Shown: one piece after another, positions 27,897-33,816 of the stretch
How the letters are laid out: each line of letters begins with the position of its first letter
Numbering within the stretch: position 1 is the stretch's first letter
Origin: Thermoplasmatales archaeon SM1-50
GTDB lineage: Archaea > Thermoplasmatota > E2 > DHVEG-1
NCBI GenBank assembly: GCA_001595945.1
Contig: LSSI01000082.1
Location: forward strand, 1-33,816
DNA length: 33,816 nucleotides
Reading direction: 5' to 3'
Made by a program: the position numbers and the translations under genes
The notes under the pieces: model-generated
Databases searched by the model: none
What the model saw: the letters and a program-made list of their open reading frames with translations, nothing else
Told to the model about the DNA's origin: nothing

Positions 27897-29705
27897 ATGA
27901 TACAAAACATTGTAGAATCTTCAAAAATAGAACTTACCGAGTATTTATGGATAATCGATCCTACTATTAAATTACTCCTTAAAAAATCAGATTCACTTCG
28001 TCAGGCGCGAGAAAAAATCTTTGAGTATTTAAATAAATTAGATAGACATTACACAAGTATTTATGCAGATGATTATTTTAAAGAATTACATGCAATTGAA
28101 AAAAATAACGCAAGAGAATGTATAAAAATTCTAAAAAATGTGATTAGAACTGAAAACGAAAGATTAACACATTTTTCCGCACTTCATGCGCTTATTAATC
28201 TTGCAAAAAACAAAAGGGATGCATATGACCATGTTGATGCTGGCTTTTTATGTGAATTTATCAATTTATTTAAAGGCATAAACGGAAAATCAGACATGAC
28301 CAATGATGTTTTTATTTTACCATCAGATAATACTGAAGCTTCTTTGATGCGATCTGAAAAACTCAATCACTATGCAAAAAAAATGAATGAATATCTTAGC
28401 AGATATAAAAGCGGTTTAGAACCAGAACTTGTGTTTAAGCAAAAAACACTAAAGAAAAAATTATTAGATTATTTCCATGCAACTGAAGCGGATTGGAAGA
28501 CGTATCAGTGGCATTTTACGCATATTATCCGAGAGAAACAAACATTATCTTCGTTAGTATCGTTAGAAGATGATGAGTTGGAAGGATTGAGGGTTGCTGA
28601 ACAAAATCAGATTCCTTTTGAGATAACACCATATTACCTTTCACTGTTTAATGAAACAGGCCGTACCACAGATGATCAAGGAATTCGAGCGCAAGTAATA
28701 CCAACTAAAACCTATTGTATAAACGTAGTGGATAATCGGAAAAAACATATTGATATGGATTTTATGGGGGAGAAATCAACAAACCCAATCGAAGCAATCA
28801 CTAGAAGATATCCTCAGATCGTGATTCTCAAACCAGTGAACGTCTGTCCTCAAATCTGTGTATATTGTCAAAGGAATTGGGAATTAGAACCCTCAATGCA
28901 GGTAAAAACAAAGGGTGAAGACATAAATAATGCAATCGAATGGATCCATCAAAACAATTATATCAATGAAGTACTGGTCACAGGGGGAGATCCTTTTATT
29001 CTCCCAGATACATATCTTAAAGATATAATAACAAAATTAGCATCCATTGACCATGTTGATCGAATCCGAATCGGTACACGAACACTTGTAACACTTCCAT
29101 TTCGAATTACAGAGGAGCTTGTTGCTATTCTAAAACAATATCATGAAGTAGGGAAACGCGAAATCTGTGTGGTAACACATTTTGAACATGTAGCTGAAAT
29201 CACCCCAGATGTTCTAGAGGCGGTAAAGAAAATAAGAAACAGTGGTATGAGCATTTACAATCAGCAAGTTTATACCTATTACACAAGCTTAAAATATCAA
29301 ACCGCTGCCTTACGAAAAATGCTAAAAATAAGTGGAATAGACCCTTATTATACATTTAATACCAAAGGGAAAGATGAAACTATTGATTTTAGGGTTCCTA
29401 TTGCACGAATTCAACAAGAACGGAAAGAGGAGGCACGGTTTTTACCAGGTCTTGTCAGGACTGACGAACCGGTTTTTAATGTACCAAAACTAGGAAAATC
29501 ACATTTACGAGCATGGCAGGATCACGAAATAATAATGATTTTAAGCTCTGGACAAAGAATCTACAGGTTCTACCCTTGGGAATCAAGCGTAACCCTTGTT
29601 GATGCGTATCTCTATACAGATGTTTCAATCTATGATTACCTCAAAAGACTTGCAAATGATGGACAGGATATCGACGAATATAAAACAATCTGGTATTATT
29701 TTTGA
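27897..29705 (+). CDS. KamA-family (lysine 2,3-aminomutase-like) radical SAM protein with a long N-terminal extension
   Basis: Cluster motif VNVCPQICVYCQRNWE (CxxxCxxC), EVLVTGGDPFILPD, RIGTRTLVTLPFRIT, VVTHFEH, SIYNQQVYTYYTS as in KamA/EAM-type proteins. The first ~230 aa are unassigned. Confidence 0.8.
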   Translation: MIQNIVESSKIELTEYLWIIDPTIKLLLKKSDSLRQAREKIFEYLNKLDRHYTSIYADDYFKELHAIEKNNARECIKILKNVIRTENERLTHFSALHALINLAKNKRDAYDHVDAGFLCEFINLFKGINGKSDMTNDVFILPSDNTEASLMRSEKLNHYAKKMNEYLSRYKSGLEPELVFKQKTLKKKLLDYFHATEADWKTYQWHFTHIIREKQTLSSLVSLEDDELEGLRVAEQNQIPFEITPYYLSLFNETGRTTDDQGIRAQVIPTKTYCINVVDNRKKHIDMDFMGEKSTNPIEAITRRYPQIVILKPVNVCPQICVYCQRNWELEPSMQVKTKGEDINNAIEWIHQNNYINEVLVTGGDPFILPDTYLKDIITKLASIDHVDRIRIGTRTLVTLPFRITEELVAILKQYHEVGKREICVVTHFEHVAEITPDVLEAVKKIRNSGMSIYNQQVYTYYTSLKYQTAALRKMLKISGIDPYYTFNTKGKDETIDFRVPIARIQQERKEEARFLPGLVRTDEPVFNVPKLGKSHLRAWQDHEIIMILSSGQRIYRFYPWESSVTLVDAYLYTDVSIYDYLKRLANDGQDIDEYKTIWYYF

Positions 29706-29723
29706 TTAAAAAAAAAAATCAAA
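29701..29723 (+). terminator. Possible hairpin just after the KamA-like gene
   Basis: TTTGATT-A(n)-AATCAAA inverted repeat overlapping the stop codon region; weak, AT-only stem. Confidence 0.3.
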
Positions 29724-29915
29724 CAGGGATTTTTTAGAGAAACTGCCCAGTAAAATTATATTTTTCTTGGATTAAAAACCATGAAAACTGATAGTATAAA
29801 AGCTGCTGGAGGGAATGTTTAACCAAAGTTAAATTCCGTAAGGGAAAAAATGTTGAAAAACGCCTCTAAAAACCATTAACCGTTAAGTTTATATAATAGT
29901 ATCGGTCAAGCATTG

Positions 29916-30098
29916 TCATGGTTTCTGTCTTGTTTTTTTCCACTTTTTAGCCTCGGTCGCGAGCTTGCATACGAACCCAATGTCAACATCAGAATCATTG
30001 TTTGGCATGACCTGCTTCATTTTCGTGACTAAAAACTCTGATGCCTCGTCAGCAGTCAGACCAGATCGCTCAATGAATAACTCATATCCTGTTTTCAT
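29916..30098 (-). CDS. Small hypothetical protein (60 aa)
   Basis: MKTGYELFIERSGLTADEASEFLVTKMKQVMPNNDSDVDIGFVCKLATEAKKWKKTRQKP; charged, soluble composition and no overlapping gene. Confidence 0.45.
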   Translation of the reverse strand: MKTGYELFIERSGLTADEASEFLVTKMKQVMPNNDSDVDIGFVCKLATEAKKWKKTRQKP

Positions 30099-30281
30099 AG
30101 GTTACCCTTCTTGGTGAATGACAATATATTCGATGCATATAACAGTATACAGAGGGTTGATGAAAGTATTTAAGAAAATCATAGAAACAGTTTATACAGA
30201 CTCATTGATTTTTTTTGTACGAAATTAAAAAAAAGAAAGAAGAAAGGTGGGAAATGTTATCATCGACTGTGTTTGTAGACT

Positions 30282-31220
30282 TTACCCAAGATTGCTATGT
30301 AAATTATTATAGGTATTATAGATACCCGCGAGATCTACGATGGTACCTCTATTAAAGCTTTGTAGTGCATTATTGACTTGATTGATGATTTCTGTTTCTG
30401 ATAACGGATAGTTTACTTCAGGGTGTGCTGCATTAAGTAATGCCGCGACAGCAGCTCTCATTAAAATTCTTGCTGCTCCTGAGAGTCCACCACCTCCACC
30501 AAACTCCAAGGCCTCAATAAGCGTGTTTGAGCCTACTTCATAAACTACTGGAATGATAAACACTGAATCAAGTGTTTGGCTTGGAATATACGTAACCCAT
30601 AGGTCTTGATGCCTTTTCCAAAAACCAGGCGTGTTTCCTTCACCATCCTCTTCTGGTGGGAGTTGAAGTTCGAAGAAAACTACTTGTTTATCAATTCCAG
30701 GATCTGCAATGATCGCTATAATCTCTCCCGATGATGGAACAAATCCTTCACCGTTGATTAACGCATCATTAACCATCGCCCAGCCTGTGGCCGAAAGACC
30801 TCTGTCACCATAACCAAGAATAAACCAAATTGTACATTGTATATTGAAATAATTCGTTGGATCCCCGATTTTATGGTTAAGGATATAGTTGACTTTGTCC
30901 CATTCGTTGTTTTGGAAATGAGCTGGTAATGCAGTGTCATAACTCGAGTAGAGCATAACCGTATGTGTGAGATCCTTGTCTATAAATGTATCTGGATCTG
31001 CACACCAACCAACATAGTTACCATTCGTGACATCATAACCTGATGGAACATCTGAGAGTATGACAAGCCACCAACTAACTGGCCAATTGTGTTCAAGGTC
31101 CATAGTTACTGGAACTGTTGGGAGTGTTACATCTGGTACTGCAGCTTGTACAAATGGCATTGCAGAGAGCAATAAAACAAATGCCATTATAGTTCCTATT
31201 ATAGTTTTTTTTCTTTTCAT
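30282..31220 (-). CDS. Secreted protein with thioester-domain-like N-terminal half and a 'NTPGFWKRH' motif
   Basis: Signal peptide MKRKKTIIGTIMAFVLLLSAMPFVQA; GYDVTNGNYVGWCADPD...VNYILNHKIGDPTNYFNIQCTIWFILGYG; GEGNTPGFWKRHQDLW. Confidence 0.7.
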   Translation of the reverse strand: MKRKKTIIGTIMAFVLLLSAMPFVQAAVPDVTLPTVPVTMDLEHNWPVSWWLVILSDVPSGYDVTNGNYVGWCADPDTFIDKDLTHTVMLYSSYDTALPAHFQNNEWDKVNYILNHKIGDPTNYFNIQCTIWFILGYGDRGLSATGWAMVNDALINGEGFVPSSGEIIAIIADPGIDKQVVFFELQLPPEEDGEGNTPGFWKRHQDLWVTYIPSQTLDSVFIIPVVYEVGSNTLIEALEFGGGGGLSGAARILMRAAVAALLNAAHPEVNYPLSETEIINQVNNALQSFNRGTIVDLAGIYNTYNNLHSNLG

Positions 31221-31250
31221 TATTTTTATACCTCCTTTCTATTAATTTTT

Positions 31251-31371
31251 CCTCCCCTGATAAAACAGGGTAAAATAGGTATGACGTTATTATATTTAAA
31301 TTTTTTTAAAAATAATTATCATAACAAATGTTACAAGAATTTATACAACGAGCAGTCAAGCAGTGACATGG
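31251..31371. repeat. Copy 1 of a duplicated ~121-bp leader/upstream region
   Basis: Starts with CCTCCCCTGATAAAACAGGG and ends with TAACAAATGTTACAAGAATTTATACAACGAGCAGTCAAGCAGTGACATGG (48/50 identical to the copy at 33573-33622). Confidence 0.85.
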
Positions 31372-31408
31372 TTTTTAACTACGATGCTTCAATCTACGAT
31401 TTTATTTC

Positions 31409-31738
31409 TTATTGTTTTGTATACACAGAGTTAATCCCGTTAGCTATATCAGTCAGCGTAACTGTTCTATCACCATTTGAAAACACGTAAGAAAATGTTG
31501 ATTGTATTGGTAAGTTAGCCAATACAATAATCAACATTCTATCTTTTATTTCCCATTTTCCACTTATGCCTCCTATTGTACAATTACCATCAGAGAATAA
31601 CACTGAGATACTCCCATTAGTTGCTTTCCATGTTCCGATAAACCTATCCTTATCGGACTTTAACGGATTACTACATCCACTTAGCCAAACACAAGCAAAT
31701 AAGGCAATAATTCCAATAATTATAAGCTGTTTTTTCAT
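31409..31738 (-). CDS. Small lipoprotein
   Basis: Lipobox CVWLSGCSN after MKKQLIIIGIIALFA; then a compact beta-rich domain FIGTWKATNGSISVLFSDGNCTIGGISGKWEIKDRMLII. Confidence 0.65.
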   Translation of the reverse strand: MKKQLIIIGIIALFACVWLSGCSNPLKSDKDRFIGTWKATNGSISVLFSDGNCTIGGISGKWEIKDRMLIIVLANLPIQSTFSYVFSNGDRTVTLTDIANGINSVYTKQ

Positions 31739-31865
31739 CCCATCTCCTCATAATAGTTAATATTTCTCTTATTTAAAAACATATTCTTAGAAAACAGGTG
31801 GGTTGGGGAAGCAGTGACACGATTTCTAAAGACAAAATAATAAAAAGAAAAAAATAAGGTTGGTT

Positions 31866-33491
31866 TTAGTATCCCATGAGATGTCGTAGGAGTGGGAACG
31901 CAGTGGGAAAACGTTGGAATAATCGTTCCCAGAACCATTGCAGTGGTATGTTGTATGAATAGGGCATTGTAATAGGCAAGGGATCTGAAAAGGGGCTTTC
32001 CGCACCATAAATATCTTTCGCTTTTACTTTGACTGAGGATGACTTGACCGTCCAAGTGTGTGTTGTGCTTATGATAACACCTGAGTTGTATGGACCAAGC
32101 CAACTACTTGTCGAGCTGTCACCCCAATCCCATTGATACCACACTTGATCTCCATTTGGATCGGTGGTGTTCGTTGAGTAGATGTATGGTGTGTTGAGCT
32201 TCCCTGATGTTTCTCCTGATGGTTTGTTTGGTTTGTTTGGTGGAGAATTTTCAGTTTCTACTTTAATGAGATAGACATCACTCCCACCAGAACCATACGA
32301 TAAGGTAGATCCTGTGATGATGTATCCTCCATCGGTTGTTTGTTGAACGCTCAGGCCACTATCACTTTCTATTCCTCCAAATGTTTTATTCCATAATTCG
32401 TTCCCATTGACATCAGTTTTTAGTAACCAAACATCAAATCCACCAGCACCATAAGAGTATGTATCTCCTGTGATGATAAAACATTCATCGGCTGTCTGTT
32501 GAATTGAATTTCCAAACTCATTATAGAATCCTCCAAATGTTTTATTCCACTGTTCATCACCATTGGCATCGGTTTTCATCAACCACATATCAAATATTGG
32601 ATAACGTTGTGTCCCTACGATAATGTATCCTCCATCTGTGGTCTGTTGACCTGAACCACAATATCCGTGGAGCGGTAATAAAGTCTTAATCCATTGCGCA
32701 TTACCATTAGTATCTGTCTTTATTAATATAATATCAGTAGGGTCCATGGAATAATAATGAATCGCTGTGATGATATACCCGCCATCGGTCGTCTGTTGAA
32801 CGGATTCTCCTATCGTCCCTACATATGTTTTATTCCACAGTTCATTGCCATTAGCATCTGTTTTAATCAACCAGATTGTACCTGTACCCATACCACTCAG
32901 GCGGTAACCGCCTGTCATGATGTATCCTCCATCAGTTGTCTGCTGCGCTGAATAACCAAAAGAACCTTGATTTGGGTTACTCTCTCCGAAAGTACTGTTC
33001 CACTCTTCAATACCATTGGCATTGGTTTTAATCAACCAAGCAGCACAAGCAATAGGACCATACGAGCCTGTAGTACCTGCGATGATGTATCCTCCATCAG
33101 TTGTCTGCTGCACTGATCTTCCATCATCATCACTTGTTCCCCCAAAGGTTCTACTCCATAATTTATTACCATTTTTATCAGTTTTTATCAACCAAACATC
33201 AGCATTCCCAGCACCATAAGATGAGGTTTCACCTGTGATAATGTAGCCTCCATCGGTCGTCTGTTGAACAGAATATCCAATGTCTTCATCTGTTCCTCCG
33301 AAGGTTTTACTCCACTCTTCATCAGGAGGAGCAATCAAAGAAGTCTGTATCTGTGAGGTGATTTCTGTATTCTGCATATTCGATTTAACATTTAGTTGTT
33401 GAGTTTCCCCAGTTATATTCGGGATACTTGCTCCAACAAACAATACTATTATTCCAATAACAAATCCTTTCATCCATACACTATTTCGCAT
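31866..33491 (-). CDS. Secreted seven-repeat protein ('[12 protein letters not shown]' repeats) with PKD-like C-terminal domain
   Basis: Signal peptide; seven ~50-aa repeats of [[16 protein letters not shown]..YG....[21 protein letters not shown]]; [28 protein letters not shown]...HTW PKD-like; C-terminus [23 protein letters not shown]. Confidence 0.85.
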   Translation of the reverse strand: [541 protein letters not shown]

Positions 33492-33501
33492 AATACTTCG
33501 T

Positions 33502-33622
33502 CCTCCCCTGATACTACAGGTAAAGAACGGTATAAGTTTATCTTATATAAATGTATTTAGAATAAATTTTCCTAACAAATGTTACAAGAATTTATACAAC
33601 GAGCAGTCAAGCAGTAACACGG
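33502..33622. repeat. Copy 2 of the duplicated ~121-bp leader/upstream region
   Basis: Starts with CCTCCCCTGATACTACAGG and ends with TAACAAATGTTACAAGAATTTATACAACGAGCAGTCAAGCAGTAACACGG; same 71-nt offset between conserved blocks as copy 1. Confidence 0.85.
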
Positions 33623-33816
33623 ATTACAGACAGAGACTGAATGATTTTTTAGGTGCGAAAACAAATTAAAAAGGGAGATACTCTTCTATAATCTTTGAAT
33701 AATTATAGAAGAGAATTACATCATTGATCTCAGCCATAGTTATTGAAGATAAAGATCAGGAATACAAACGATTTAAAGGATCCGAGTTCATAACCCATTA
33801 CCTTCACTGTTACATC

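Noticed and set aside
31735-32103. 122-aa minus-strand ORF
   Set aside because: Alternate frame over the C-terminus of the 541-aa repeat protein; that frame has clear repeats and a PKD-like domain.
32270-33330. Regularly spaced 'ATGTATCCTCCATCnGTTGTCTG' units on the plus strand resembling a CRISPR-like repeat array
   Set aside because: They are the DNA of the protein repeats ([10 protein letters not shown]), in frame and with about 150-nt spacing; not a CRISPR array.
1-33816. Search for tRNA/rRNA genes, CRISPR arrays and defence-system cassettes
   Set aside because: No convincing tRNA-like cloverleaf or GGTTCRAAYCC T-arm context, no short-spaced repeats and no recognisable defence effector genes were seen by eye; tRNAscan/Infernal would be needed for a definitive negative.

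Overview
This 33.8-kb, AT-rich window looks archaeal. Evidence includes PAC2, COG2522 and PRC-barrel families, Lrp-type regulators, a PyrD/PyrK pair, GpgS-like glycosyltransferase, a (geranyl)geranyl diphosphate synthase, and secreted repeat proteins of the kind common in Thermoplasmatota-like euryarchaea (lineage is inference). Most of it is densely coded chromosome. Left to right it contains: the N-terminal part of a tyrosine recombinase running off the left edge; a DUF5611-like protein; a nitroreductase; a secreted BNR/Ycf48-like propeller; an uncharacterised 510-aa protein; two HTH regulators; pyrD-pyrK; a second nitroreductase; a HAD phosphatase / GpgS-like GT / second GT operon (probable glucosylglycerate-type compatible solute) ending tail-to-tail on a MscS channel gene; a DUF21-CBS transporter; a tandem two-module Lrp regulator; a frameshifted PAC2 protein; a PRC-barrel protein; a second MscS; a membrane protein fused to a CrtC/AttH-like lipocalin domain; a DsrE-like protein and a prenyl diphosphate synthase; a znuABC-type metal ABC transporter divergent from a Fur/Zur regulator; a divergent KamA-like radical SAM protein; and a cluster of secreted or lipoprotein surface proteins sharing a duplicated leader of about 121 bp. 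No tRNA, rRNA or CRISPR array was recognised. The best leads are the osmolyte operon with MscS, the PAC2 frameshift at an A6T5 run, the metal-binding lipoprotein without a canonical start codon, the PorA-like/CrtC-like fusion, the KamA variant, and the shared leader of the surface-protein genes.
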